A stretch of DNA of 64,000 nucleotides from Alitta virens (lineage: Eukaryota > Annelida > Polychaeta > Phyllodocida > Nereididae): positions 34,731,250 through 34,795,249 of the forward strand of contig OW028579.1 in the NCBI GenBank assembly GCA_932294295.1. Direction: 5' to 3'. This document shows positions 32,601-42,177 of the stretch, in pieces. Below the pieces are notes generated by a model that saw only the letters and a program-made list of their open reading frames with translations, made no database searches and was not told the origin of the DNA. The translations under genes and the position numbers were made by a program. The stretch's first letter is position 1. The number at the start of each line of letters is the position of its first letter.

Positions 32601-34984
32601 GCCCTCTTGTCAAGGCTATTTGTTATGGTCACAGAGAGACATGCAGCAGAAATTACAATGCTGACAATGTTTTTGTCGACTAGAAAGTTGGGTTTTGACT
32701 GGCTGCTAACATCTTTTTTATTTTGTGCATACATTAATAATCTGTTAAAGTGCCTAGCACATTAATGGTTACACAGTGAGTTGGGCAAGCACTGAAAATA
32801 ACTAAACAAAGTGTTCATGTGACATAGATAATTGCTTTTTTTTTGTTTGAAAACAGTGAAAAAACTGTCCGAAAAATAATTTATTTTATCTACAATTCAT
32901 GTTTTCTCTTGTTTTGATAGCAATGTAAAGGCCATCAGAATCAGCATCACTAATCATGTCCCAGATATTGCATTTACTAATGTGAGTTATGATGCTGCCA
33001 TCAAATCAAATGGAACTCTAATTGAAGTAATGGAAAAGCTTCAGAAGAAAAACAAGAACTTCTGGTAAGTGTTCATAAATTTGGGTATGTGCAATGTCTA
33101 AAAGGGAGGGATGTAACAGAGTAGCAAAGCTCTTGCTTTCTGTGTGAGAGGTCTTGGGTTTCAATTCCAGGTACTTGTATCCTTTGAAGAACATAACATT
33201 TCTATTCAGAGACTGTAACCACATGCTAAAGATAATGACACTTAATTAGATTATTACTAAATTCATATGTAATACATAGAATCAGCATGATCAGTTTGAC
33301 TAGTCATATGATATGGACAATCCGTTAAATCCACAAATCCAAAATAGGCACGAATCATAAAAAAGAACCCTACTGAACCCTACTGAAGTCTGGCCAGGTC
33401 AGGACATTAATTTTGGGCTCCTGCAATTGCCAACAGCCTGAGTAATGTTACTTTTAAAAGCATATAAATGTGGCAAATTTATCAATTTTCAGGTTTGAGA
33501 CTGTTGAATATCCGAACCTTGGCAAACTGATAACATTAATCAATGGCCTTGAACAGAATACAGAACGGAAAACCTACTGGGCCCTGGGGAAAAAGATTGA
33601 AAATAAACTATGTTTATTATCTGTTGGTAAGTCTAGGGAAACATATTGAAGATAACTATGTTTACTATCATTTGATCATTTGGTAAGACCAAAATAATCT
33701 GTATGAGCCACTAACTGAAGTTTGAATCGACTTGAATTTGAGGTTCCAATCTCTGTCATAACTGCATTTTTAAATAAATACACTGCTGTCAAAAAGAATA
33801 TGAATAGCTGAGAATGGTCATGTATTTGAATCCATTGTCATATGTTGAAAAATTACTTGCTTTTATGTCAATGATCATTTCATACAGATCGTTCTATGAA
33901 TATTGGTATTTCGTTAGTAACAATACATGTTCACAACAAACTCTAGATTGTGTCATACTAGGATTTTTACTTCCATAAAAGCTGACAGAGGTTAATGACA
34001 GATTTTAAAATCTTAATTTACTAGTTCATATTAAGTGTAAGGTTTTCTACTTATTTGTAAATGGAAAACTGTTTTTACTAAAAAAAAAACACAATTTCAG
34101 ATTTCCTTTCGTGCTTTACTGAAACTCACCAAAATGAGATGCTAAATACAAACAAGAAACATAATCAATTGATAATCTATTCAGTGCTTTTACATTTTAG
34201 GGGCGAGTTCCTATTATCCACAGCCAGACGAGCACATCATATTTGCATACATCCCAATCAACATGTTCAAAATCTTGGAATCATGTGATGGAGGAAGGTC
34301 TCATGACTCTTTGAATGTTCGAATCAGTGTGGAAAACACAATTCCCCATGTGCATTTTGTTAATACTTCTTACAACACAGAAAGCAAGATGAACACAAGC
34401 TTGATCAACATTATGAAAGAACTCAACAAGACCCACCACAATTTCAGGTAAGGATGACATCTGTCTTTTTGAGAACCTGTTTGATATTGTTAAGTTGATG
34501 CTAATCACACAATTTACATAGAAAAGCTTACTTTCTCAAAATTGATGTCTTATTGCAGTTTTACTACAAAAGAATACCCCGGTCTTGGTGAGATGATAAC
34601 ATCAATTAATGGCTTAGAACAGGACTCAACAATGAAAACTTATTGGGCTATTGGGAAGATGGTTGAAGGGAAACTGTGTCTGCTCCCTGTTGGTGAGATA
34701 ATATTATAGATTTTAATATTCTTTGATACAAGAATAAATATATTTTGGTGCTAACATGACCATCTGTTGGTGAAGTGCTTTGTATTTTGTCTCACATGAT
34801 GAAAATTTAGGAAATGTTTATGATTATGTGTTTCTTGATTTCCTGAATTGTGATTTCAGGCGCAAGTTCATACTATCCAGATGAAAATGAACACATCATC
34901 TGTTTTTACATAACTTATGACCGCAAATTTCCCTCATGCGACAAAGGCAGAAAGTGGAGTAATCTTTATGTTGTCAAAGCATAA
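23666..34984 (+). CDS. Secreted two-domain DUF4430 / transcobalamin C-terminal-like protein, copy B (complete)
   Basis: Eight coding exons: 23666-23719, 31654-31760, 31820-31951, 32921-33064, 33493-33626, 34201-34447, 34559-34692, 34860-34984; 1077 nt, 358 aa. Exon 1 encodes an 18-residue hydrophobic signal peptide (MASFVWLSLLLMFLGDQV). Exons 2 and 3 each end in a C-x7-C-x7-NA-x-L...GN module. Two DUF4430-like domains follow, each with 'Y-P-x-L-G-x-(L/M)-I-T-x-I-N-G-L-E-Q', 'TYWA-(L/I)-GK', and 'L-x-V-GASSYYP...EHII'. This fold forms the small C-terminal domain of transcobalamin and intrinsic factor, which closes over cobalamin. The large alpha-barrel domain of those carriers is absent, so vitamin B12 binding is only a possibility. 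The C-terminus restarts a third module. Intron 1 (7.9 kb) contains the antisense Polinton. Confidence 0.88.
23720..24138. other. Start of intron 1 before the Polinton, copy B
   Basis: Begins with the exon 1 donor GTAAGA. A minus-strand stretch near 24030-24100 ('KFQFFNKKKGDFVWGAKHG' in one frame) may be further Polinton remnant. Confidence 0.4.
24139..24372 (-). pseudogene. Unidentified small charged ORF at the distal end of the Polinton, copy B
   Basis: A 77-residue open frame beginning at a non-ATG codon. The frame stays open further upstream, so the start is unknown. The middle is acidic and then lysine-rich (TPEDLKKLVEAKQKKKS). It lies downstream of the 92-aa Polinton protein on the same strand and may be another small virion-type protein of the element. 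It has no recognisable domain. The equivalent in C is 49941-50174. Confidence 0.35.
24505..24783 (-). pseudogene. Small conserved Polinton/adintovirus-type protein, copy B
   Basis: A 92-residue ORF with an ATG start, directly downstream of the packaging ATPase. The pattern of a helical segment, a conserved 'EIAKNVLTNNRRP' stretch and a basic 'MKKHRWAIRAIAED' stretch resembles a small protein commonly encoded next to the ATPase in Polintons and adintoviruses. I recognise this by memory of the family pattern, not a search. Its biochemical function is not established to my knowledge. The C copy (50307-50585) differs by one residue, so the frame has survived since the duplication while its neighbours decayed. 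Confidence 0.55.
24728..25464 (-). pseudogene. Polinton FtsK/HerA-type DNA-packaging ATPase, frameshifted, copy B
   Basis: Two open segments in different frames form one broken gene. The N-terminal part (25066-25464) carries a P-loop position and a Walker B-like 'LLVLDD'. The C-terminal part (24728-25063) has the 'GLNSQYICLFRN...LASQ' and 'YGYLVVDLSA' stretches typical of A32-like packaging ATPases. In the family this enzyme pumps genomic DNA into the capsid. The P-loop reads GSSQAAKRF where GxTxSGKT/S is expected, so the phosphate-binding Gly-Lys-Thr is degraded as well as the frame. The gene lies immediately downstream of the major capsid gene, as usual for these elements. Confident as a fossil ATPase; not functional. 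Confidence 0.75.
25489..26237 (-). pseudogene. Polinton major capsid protein (double jelly-roll), frameshifted, copy B
   Basis: Two overlapping open segments in different frames: 25808-26059 (about 83 aa) and 25489-25830 (about 113 aa), with upstream remnants to 26237. The first has the 'NGRVPAKMVCGLVSDSA' and 'ENPFLFEH' patterns; the second has 'YPGGYCLYRF' followed by 'RGNMRVSIKFDKQL', typical of the C-terminal jelly roll of Polinton and adintovirus hexon-like proteins. In intact relatives this protein builds the icosahedral shell. The frame breaks near 25830, and upstream sequence is scattered over frames, so no full-length capsid protein is encoded. It precedes the ATPase by about 25 bp. 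Confidence 0.75.
26238..27068 (-). other. Decayed Polinton sequence between penton and capsid genes, copy B
   Basis: About 830 bp on the minus strand with only short frames. One segment just after the penton gene begins with a Gly-rich 'YRGG' stretch that could be a minor core or pVI-like protein, but frameshifts prevent identification. The equivalents are 224-1054 in A and 52040-52900 in C. Confidence 0.4.
27069..27509 (-). CDS. Polinton minor capsid (penton-type single jelly-roll) protein, copy B
   Basis: A 146-residue ORF starting MYIYISSHQSDDYF, a start typical of Polinton penton-like minor capsid proteins (short beta-rich opening, then 'VRLPKCLHL' and a later 'TLHPILNRIYT'). In relatives the protein forms the vertices of the capsid. 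The last residues after the 'CTLHLQEEP' motif run into a poly-A tract and stop; the natural end is probably at that motif. This is the best preserved frame of the element. Copy A (1055-1495) has the same protein. No transcription signal is evident, and expression is doubtful in a fossil element. Confidence 0.65.
   Translation of the reverse strand: MYIYISSHQSDDYFTDNSAVALRVRLPKCLHLTSRALRSLAVLDINLPKFRDSNKTDYITINSSACEPSIVNTTLHPILNRIYTTELQPGTPVTFKIPRYVRITVDILVTIDIYLTDSQGGAPSFAAGHMLCTLHLQEEPLEIFFS
27765..28561 (-). pseudogene. Polinton retroviral-like integrase, broken, copy B
   Basis: An rve-type DDE integrase that would insert the element. The catalytic core (27964-28206) shows the second Asp in 'RTDQGKE' and the Glu in 'YAERVNRTI'. 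I count 33 residues between them rather than the usual 35, suggesting a two-codon loss. The C-terminal part (27765-27983) has the 'NFSFEIGDLVRL' SH3-like stretch typical of Polinton integrases. The first Asp lies in a separate short frame around 28320-28350. The N-terminal nonsense change is shared with copy A. Not functional. Confidence 0.78.
28628..28849 (-). pseudogene. Polinton small membrane protein, copy B
   Basis: A 73-residue ORF upstream of the integrase on the same strand. Its second half has one strongly hydrophobic segment ('IVFLCQTLVIFTLVVSTI') followed by 'NISLGNSKETWL'. This resembles the short single-span membrane protein encoded by many Polintons and adintoviruses, where a 'N-L-T/S-x-G...W' pattern follows the membrane helix and the protein continues further. 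Here it stops early, so it is probably truncated. Equivalents: A 2614-2835; C 54430-54651. Confidence 0.5.
29041..29469 (-). CDS. Unidentified 142-aa ORF in intron 1, copy B
   Basis: Open frame with an ATG start on the same strand as the Polinton and upstream of its membrane protein. The sequence is moderately acidic with 'YHFHLGAHYFVETL', 'YEEIYEDVYALAVDEG' and 'FNILVDKMCEIDAVIP', suggesting mixed helices, and a basic C-terminus. It has no domain I recognise. It is open and essentially identical in A (3027-3455) but frameshifted in C by a one-base deletion. It could be an element-encoded protein of the Polinton, another element, or an exon of an antisense host gene: a TTTCTTACAG acceptor-like site lies about 55 bp upstream on the minus strand. 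Confidence 0.4.
   Translation of the reverse strand: MLVRSVDIIKNSVGSDYHFHLGAHYFVETLCTSGNNHFTKYEEIYEDVYALAVDEGLAPTPQQFNILVDKMCEIDAVIPELSAIVPCYLREDHQNQLGRSCVRNATLQNSSIEYQTLCNDLGSTFFSFSFFRGKLARFLYVQ
29620..29880 (-). CDS. Unidentified 86-aa ORF upstream of the 142-aa ORF, copy B
   Basis: Minus-strand frame, 86 residues, with a second Met before 'VTFFRWILVGHEE' that is a plausible alternative start. It contains 'GEGEVHHYILHESSDKF' and an acidic 'FVEFDDGDEHFKGRE' stretch. It is preceded by an acceptor-like TTTACAG at about 29882-29888. Together with the 142-aa ORF it may be two exons of one antisense gene. A equivalent: 3606-3866 (one substitution). In C a one-base deletion near 55510 breaks the frame. 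Confidence 0.35.
   Translation of the reverse strand: MYMKKTIISNTHTCTDTMVTFFRWILVGHEECGEGEVHHYILHESSDKFVSLNECKAIFVEFDDGDEHFKGREYSVRFLCRETSHQ
30707..30956 (+). repeat. Dispersed ~250-bp repeat, intron copy B1
   Basis: Identical in position and sequence to the repeat at 4693-4942 in copy A. Confidence 0.7.
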
Positions 34985-37900
34985 TATGTCATGCGTACTG
35001 TACCTATTCATATTAATATATTCATATTCATGTATCTGAGCTATTCATAACCTCTGCTGATTTTTTATTGTCAAGGAACCATATTTATGATTGCTTGGTA
35101 ACATATGATTTACTGTTACTTGGCTAAGTAACTCAATTGAATGTGCATAGTGTTATGGTACAAAATTAAAATCTTTGGTGCCACATTTTCATTATACCTG
35201 TTATGGTTTAAGCAGCATATTACTATTTTTCATGTTTTGGATTTGTGGTCTTCAGCATCTGCCAAGACTATTTTGTCTTCAGTGGGAGAGCTAATTGTCA
35301 CCTTGAGACTGTTGAAATTGTTCTATTTCAATTCCAAATACCAAAAAAACCAAAAAGTATATCCGTATATATTCTTATGTTTAGTACCAGGTCATGGAGC
35401 TTGGTAGAAATATATTTATCATGTAAAAGGGGTAAATTTGGTGAATTCTGGGATTCTCTTTCCTCTCACTTGAATGCATTGTTTAAATACTTTTTCCCGC
35501 CATTTGAGGAGCTTGGTAGAAATATATTTATCAAATACTCAAGAATGCTAAAAGAGGTATTTTAGCATTTTGTAGTTCTCCTTTGTTGTTTGAGAAAATT
35601 GTGATTAGAAAATTATATATAGTAATATTTTAAACAGAATTTCTATATAATTGTCATTTTTCTAACTGATTTGATATGACAATAATTTCTGCTTTTTCCT
35701 GAGTGATCATAACAACGGCCATATTTAAAACGATAAGAAAGCGAAGAAAAACATAATTTAAGTGCGAAAGTTGGGGTTTGGTCGACCATTTGCTCATATT
35801 TCTATTTGGAACTGCTCCATGCACAAAAGAGAGGTTCCAAATTTTTTGTTGTTCTTTGCCACTTAAAATAAACTATCACCAACACTTTTAAGAAGCCTGT
35901 CGAAGTGTTGGAAGATTGTCAATGACGTGAAAAGGTAATTAAGTAACAAATTACGAAATTGCAAGTTGTGCAATGTCGTTAGTTGGGGGTGTCCAATTTC
36001 GATGACCTGGACAATTTTGATGACCCCAAGTGTATACGACACTTAAGTCACAAAAAAAGGCTTGCTTGACAACTCAAAGACATAGCACAATCTTGTACTT
36101 TGCGAAATCCTCAGAAGTAGCTCTATCAACACCATTACAATATATAAGTGCAATATTAAGCTGAAAAATAAATCTGTCACTGTAACTTCAGTTTTTGCGT
36201 TGTTTTTTTTGTTTTGTTCTTTGTGACTGGAGTTATGCATTTTGATATTTAAATATTTTCATGTCTGTTGTCTATGTCCAGATAACAAATTCAAGCAGTT
36301 CTATGCTGTCTGCTTAGGTGACAAACTGAATGGTAGATTGATTATATCAGGGCTTTGTGACAACTCCATGGCATTTATACCAAAGAATCATTACTCAAAT
36401 AATAGAATAATGCTTTTCATCATACATGGCCAATTGTGCCACGCACGTTTTCCATGCATTTATCCATTTGGGCATGTAAAAAGGGTAAATTTGCATTTTT
36501 TTTTACAAAATGTGTCTTATTTATACTTTTGTAAATTTTCCATTGTTGTGAGGTAATTCTGACTGTTCTATGAATGTTATCTCAGTTGTTTGTTGCAGCT
36601 TTTAAAAATACTTGCCGATTTGCCAAAATTAAAAAAATTAAGGGTAAAGGGTTATATATTAATTGTGTTACTGCGGCCTTACAAATTATCAAATAGGCTC
36701 AGGTGTTATATCACTGGATAGAAGAGTGAATGGGGTAAAGTTTGATATATAATATGCCCATGTTGGATGAAGGTTTTCTCTGTTGAATTGAAAACATTAT
36801 AGTGCGGTGAACCGAAAATGAAGTATTTTTTGCAGATTTTTAACCCTAATTTATTCAGAAATTAACAAAATTATTGCACTAACTAAGCTATATCATGTAT
36901 TCCTAGGTGCAGTCCAATGACTCAGGACCATTTTTGTGCAGTTTGGTTGGATGGGGCAGGCATTATAGGACAAAATGTGATTTTTCATTTTTTTTGTCAG
37001 CCGAACCTGAGGTTGCCTTACAAATTACTGATTTTCACCAAGTCAAACACATTTTATTGGACCACAACCATATTTTTCATAAACTAGAGAATATTATGCA
37101 TAAAACTGGATGAATTGTGTTTTGTTCTACCTCTGGTTTGGGTCAGCCCCTCTGAACACCCTCTGTGCCACAGCACTATACATAAATACAATATGAGAGA
37201 TTCAGTCTCTTCAGCAGTGAAAAACGGTATAGAGTCATTTCTCAGTTCTTTTATCCCCTGTAAAATACAAAGATCACTGTCACTCAAATTTTCAGATGTC
37301 AGGGGTACAGTGTCAGTTTTATTTAGGAACAGGGTGTTCATACACATGTTCGTTACCCGGCTGATTTATCTCATGTTCCTGTCAATGAAGCTATCCGCCT
37401 GCTGGACACCACGTTTTACCATTAAATTGCAGATTTGATTGTCACCTAACCTAATCAATCACTTGATGAACTGACATCCGTTTTACTTCATTTCACACAG
37501 CGGTCATGTTACATTGTTTTGGCTATTAGTTTCGTATTTTTTCATAGTAATGAATGGTCGAACTGTGAAGGTCATGTACTGCACACTTCCTACAATGGTG
37601 TAATAAAAGATTAACTAAATCTTGTTTGTTTTACATTGCCTCAAATAGACCTTATATATAGCCTAGTTGCCAAACAGTCAAACACTATTAATAACACTAT
37701 TAATAAGGTGTGTTGCAGCTCTATTACAGTTGGTTCACACGAAGTGCTTACTTTTGCTAGTTGGTCACACCACAGGTGCCCTCCAGCAGAGGCTGGTGTG
37801 TCCAGACATATAGATAAGAAAGGTGGAGCACTCGAAATTATGTGGCGAGGGTCTTGCGGACAGAATCTAGGTCAGCAGTGTCGCCAATTATGTCCGCCCT

Positions 37901-38689
37901 GCTCTAAATTAGGTCCGCGACCATTTGTAGCAAGTCTGTGTCCTACTGGTTCTCTGGGTTTTACCTAAAAGTCCCCGAAGGTGCCCCTCCCGGGCCTATG
38001 GGTTTTACTCAAAAATCCCCGTAGGTGCCCCTCCTGCTGCTATGAATGACCTATATTCTGTCCGCATGACTCTCGCGATCTTATTCATGTCCGAAAATTG
38101 TGTTATAACAGCATACATATGGTAAATAACCATTATGTTGTCGATTCAGATTAATAGGAAATATTGTTTACTTGATGTTACCAAATAATCTGCCATTTAT
38201 ATTAAGTGTAGTTAGAGCATCAGGCATTGAGTGAGGCAAAGTCAACTCGCTCAGTGCACGAGAGCGACACATTCTTATTATATCTTTACAAAGCACTGAT
38301 GCTAGGTGGACGGGGCCTGTGGTCACACTAAAATGCCCATGGTGACTCATGATCTTGTGCAATGATGACTCAATTTAGTCCCCTGAATAAGCAGTGGAGA
38401 TAAGTTGTTTTGAATTATGACACACAACTGCAATCATGACCCATTAAATGCAAGTGTGAAACACAGGTACAAGCACTATAGATATCACTTGCTCATCAAT
38501 GATGAGTCGTTACCATCAGGGTGAGTGTAATGGAACAGATAGGAACACGAGTCATGATAGCCAATTTTTATATGAATGATAAGCAGTAAAGCACAAAACA
38601 AAGCATCGTCTGATGCCCAATAAGTGCAACAGTTTTAATCTGGCACATAATGGATACCAATGAAGATGTATCTAAATACGGCTTCGAGT
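34985..38689. other. Downstream region of the DUF4430 gene, copy B
   Basis: Contains the ~495-bp block missing in A (about 36154-36648) with the candidate exon listed separately. Frames such as 37115-37438 and 37636-37968 have no recognisable domain. Nearly identical to C from about 36090 onward. Confidence 0.5.
36282..36484 (+). CDS. Candidate exon present in B and C but missing in A
   Basis: 203 bp after a GTCCAG acceptor-like site and before AAAAGG|GTAAAT. It is open in one frame with 'QFYAVCLGDKLNGRLIISG' and 'NHYSNNRIMLFIIHG' and four cysteines. It has no domain I recognise. It lies 1.3 kb after the DUF4430 stop codon. The frame is kept in C. Confidence 0.35.
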
Positions 38690-40786
38690 ATTAGTATCCT
38701 CTCTATTAAATAAACCATATCTTGGTGTCTGATGAAGATAAAAATAAAATTACTCGTTGTGATATTATACCAGTTGGCTTCAGTGAACATTCTCTTATTA
38801 TTGTACAAGACATTTAAACTCTTGATTGTAAAAGATCGCACATTGTTCAATGAAAAACTACTCAAAAGAAGTTTTAGTACAAAAGCTTCAGGAAACTAAC
38901 TGGGAAAGCGTATTTACATGTAATGATGTAAATACAGCATGGAGTAGATTTTAAATGTTGTTAACTTCTATAATAGATAAAATAGCTCCTAAGAAACAAT
39001 TTAGAGCTAAAGCATGAAGTGAACCATGGTTAACATGAAATCATTGAATACATCCATGAGAGAGACAAATGTTTAAAAAAAATTAACAGAACTAAAGACA
39101 TTGAATATCGGACAAAAAATTTTATTTTGAGAAATAAATTACAATGTATGGTCAAGAAACAAGGTGTGATTATATTCTTAAACAGGTAGAAAAAAAAAAA
39201 AAAAATAACAGCAAAAAGATGTGGGACAGCCTTCAGCTGCTAGGTTATAAGCAAAAAGCAAGGTAAAAAAACAAATTGTATTGAATGTCAATGATACCCT
39301 ATGCTGTGATCCAGTTACCATTGCAGAAAACATAAATGATTTCTTTGTGAATGTTGCTAACAATTTGGTGAAGAATTTGTCAACTTAAATGATGTTTACA
39401 GTGCTTTTCAAAAACTGTAAACAATTTTATCAAAACCTTATTAGTTATTCCTGGCATGCTTGTTTTGCAAGAAATGGACAGCAATTTTGTATTAAAATAT
39501 CTCAAAGAAATGAAACCAAATGAGAGCACAGGGCTAGACGACAGCAGTCCTAGGTTTCTAAATGATGGTGCAGAGGAGCTATCAGAGGTAATTACTCACC
39601 TCAAAATTTATCAATTAAAAGAAAAACTGTTCCTGACTGTACAAAGTATGCCAAGGTAACACCACTCAACAAAAAAAAAAGTAAGCTTGAAATTGGAAAC
39701 TATCAACCTGTGAGTGTGTTGACATCTATCTCCAAAATTCTTGTACGAGCAGTCTTGGTACAAGTAGAATCTTTCTGCAAGGTAAATTATATTCTCTATG
39801 AACTCCAATCAGGCTTTAGAAGCAAATACTCCACTGATACTTGTCTAATCTATTTGAATGATTATGTTAGATCTCAAATCAGTCGAGGAAATTTTGTCAG
39901 ACTACTCATGTTAGATGTTCAGAAGGCATTTGATAGTGTTAACCACAGAATGCTTTGTGAAAAGATAAGACTTGCTGGTATTGATGACACCTGGTTCAGG
40001 TCTTATATACAAGGTCGAAAGTAAGTTGTTTATGTTAATGACTACTTGTCAACAGAAAAGCCAATTGTTTGTGGCGTGCCCCAAGGGAGCATATTGGGTC
40101 CTTGGTGTTATCTGATGTTTTGCAATGAAATGTCAACTTGTGTATCATGCAAATTGATCTTGGTCATCGTGACCTTAAAGGCCGGGGGTCTAGGGGTAGC
40201 GATTACCCCTGGGTCGGCAATTAGTGCCACATACCATATAAGGCAATTTGGGTGCCGGGATTTTAGAAACTGCTAAATGGCCCTCCTTAGTCATTGGATA
40301 ACACTCAATGGTCATTACGTCACATTGACCAATGGCAAGTGGGGTATGGAGTGTGCATGCTGCAGCTTGGTTAATGTAAACAAACCAGAAACTATCACCT
40401 GTTACTGTCGGGACCAAAATTTTACATAGCCTACACTTGAGTAGTTCAGTTCTATTCTAACTATTTTCTGCATCCAGAAACACACTATACTATACTATGC
40501 TTCTATCTTATGTTGTTTAGTAACCAGTTTTCACTTTGATGATTTTATTCATAGTTTCACTTAGGACATGTTGTTCACATGTATCTATGTAATTTTTTGG
40601 CCCGACTGTAACAGAATTGAAACTCATAAAAAGAAAATGTTTACAATAATAATTAAAAATTAACCAGAAAAGCATATGTTAAATCAATTTATTTCACGGA
40701 TTTTGTTTTGTAACAACAATAAATGAAAATCACACAACTTGGCAACAAACACAGAAAATTGAATACAGTTCATTCTTCTGGTCATT

Positions 40787-42127
40787 TCATTCACACAATG
40801 AAATAGTGTAGCGGTCCCACACTTTTCTGCAAAAAGTGAATGTAGGTTTTTTGTAGTTTTTTTTCTGACGAGCAGCTCTTGTAGCTGCTGAAGTTACCGA
40901 AGATTTCCAAATCGAATTGTGGTCTCTGCAATTGTTCTCATTCCAGTAGAGCACTGCAATGTAGGAGCGGGCCAGGTATTCCTCATCCGAGTAGAATATT
41001 CTTTTGTCGTGAAACATGTTCATAACATTGTTGAATGATTCAACATGGGATGTGTTCATCCCATGAGCAAAGTCCTCTGGTGACCGATATAATGTGGAAG
41101 TTTTCACAGCCTTGATCAAGAGTTCCTTCGCTTTGGCATTTGTTATGGGTATCCTGGAACGTTCATAGTCAGGCTGGATCCTGCAACGTGAAGTTTCATG
41201 GCAAGTGCTGTGGTCACCTGAATAATGTTGGGGAATTGATGCCAGAAATTGACGTAGTACCTGAGCATCCCCATTGCAGTGGTCAATGGCCCAGTGAGCA
41301 TGTGTCCCAGCTGGTTCCACTTTGTCCTCAAGCTGGGTGTGCCATGTCTTCTCATGGTCTCTGACCAATCCTTTGCTGACTTTTTCAATTGCCTTCTTGA
41401 ATCCCTTGATCCCATGCCACCGGTCATTTTGATTCACAGGTCCCCGGAGTTTCTTCACATAACTGTTCACTGCCATGTTCCTGTCATGGACATGGAACCG
41501 AATAGGTGTGGCCTTCTCCTTGATGTACTGGTAGAAATCCTCTACACCCAGTTTTTCGTGCCGTTGTGTGACTGGATCCCTCTTTTTGGTGATGTGAATG
41601 TGGATGAGGACCTTCTTTGTTTTGTCGCCCATAAAAACCACACTGGAGTCCTTAGCATTTCGTCTGTGGCCATGTCGGGCATCACTCAGGATGTCGATCC
41701 CCTGCCAGTTGGATCCCTCTGGGCGGTCGTACATGGCCACTTCTTTAGAAAGGGCAGTGTCCGTACTAGCCTTGTACTCAGCCTCAAGGTGTACCAAATG
41801 CATTTTCAAAAATTTTCTCCTGGTAGACTTCTTTATAGAACCCAGACTGGCTGCATTAGCGAGGCGAGTGTAGTGGCTGGGCCTCATGCCACTAAACATC
41901 AAGCCATGGAGGACCTTTTCATTGACAAAGTACTTGCCATTCCGAAGCCTTGAAGATGATGCCCACCAGAATTTGTGACACAATCTGCCCGGTCGCTTAC
42001 AGTTGAGCTGCACCAGGGCTGCATGTCCACGCCTTTGGATCTTACTGATCATCATTCGGGTCTTGCATCCTCGGGCGTGATCGTGAACTTGATCCACTAG
42101 TTTCTGCATAGATGATTTTGTTGTCAT
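40787..42127 (-). CDS. Kolobok-like transposase, main ORF
   Basis: 446 codons without a stop. Candidate catalytic Asp residues are in 'IDILSDARHGHRR' (about residue 146) and 'FHVHDRNMAVNSY' (about 212), with 'NDRWHGIKGFKKAIEKV' just after. A later 'THAHWAIDHCNGDAQ', a 'HSTCHET...C' metal-ligand-like cluster, and the Glu of 'MNTSHVESFNNVMNMF' (about residue 363) complete a DDE-type layout. The protein would cut and paste the element at TTAA. The frame is closed just upstream of the ATG, and an acceptor TTTCAG precedes 42177, so an additional exon from 43625-43834 probably contributes the N-terminus. The exact join is unclear because the simple splice does not keep the frame. Family assignment is by motif pattern, without a search. 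Confidence 0.75.
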   Translation of the reverse strand: MTTKSSMQKLVDQVHDHARGCKTRMMISKIQRRGHAALVQLNCKRPGRLCHKFWWASSSRLRNGKYFVNEKVLHGLMFSGMRPSHYTRLANAASLGSIKKSTRRKFLKMHLVHLEAEYKASTDTALSKEVAMYDRPEGSNWQGIDILSDARHGHRRNAKDSSVVFMGDKTKKVLIHIHITKKRDPVTQRHEKLGVEDFYQYIKEKATPIRFHVHDRNMAVNSYVKKLRGPVNQNDRWHGIKGFKKAIEKVSKGLVRDHEKTWHTQLEDKVEPAGTHAHWAIDHCNGDAQVLRQFLASIPQHYSGDHSTCHETSRCRIQPDYERSRIPITNAKAKELLIKAVKTSTLYRSPEDFAHGMNTSHVESFNNVMNMFHDKRIFYSDEEYLARSYIAVLYWNENNCRDHNSIWKSSVTSAATRAARQKKNYKKPTFTFCRKVWDRYTISLCE

Positions 42128-42177
42128 ATATATACAAGGCCTTTTTCTTCACCTCGAACACTTGGTTGGTCCATTGT

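Noticed and set aside
37115..37438. 107-codon plus-strand frame, also at 62703-63026
   Set aside because: Identity in B and C reflects near-identical DNA; the A version diverges by frameshift and no domain is recognised.
41279..41953. 224-codon plus-strand open frame
   Set aside because: It is the antisense shadow of the transposase ORF (40787-42127), with no independent start context or domain.
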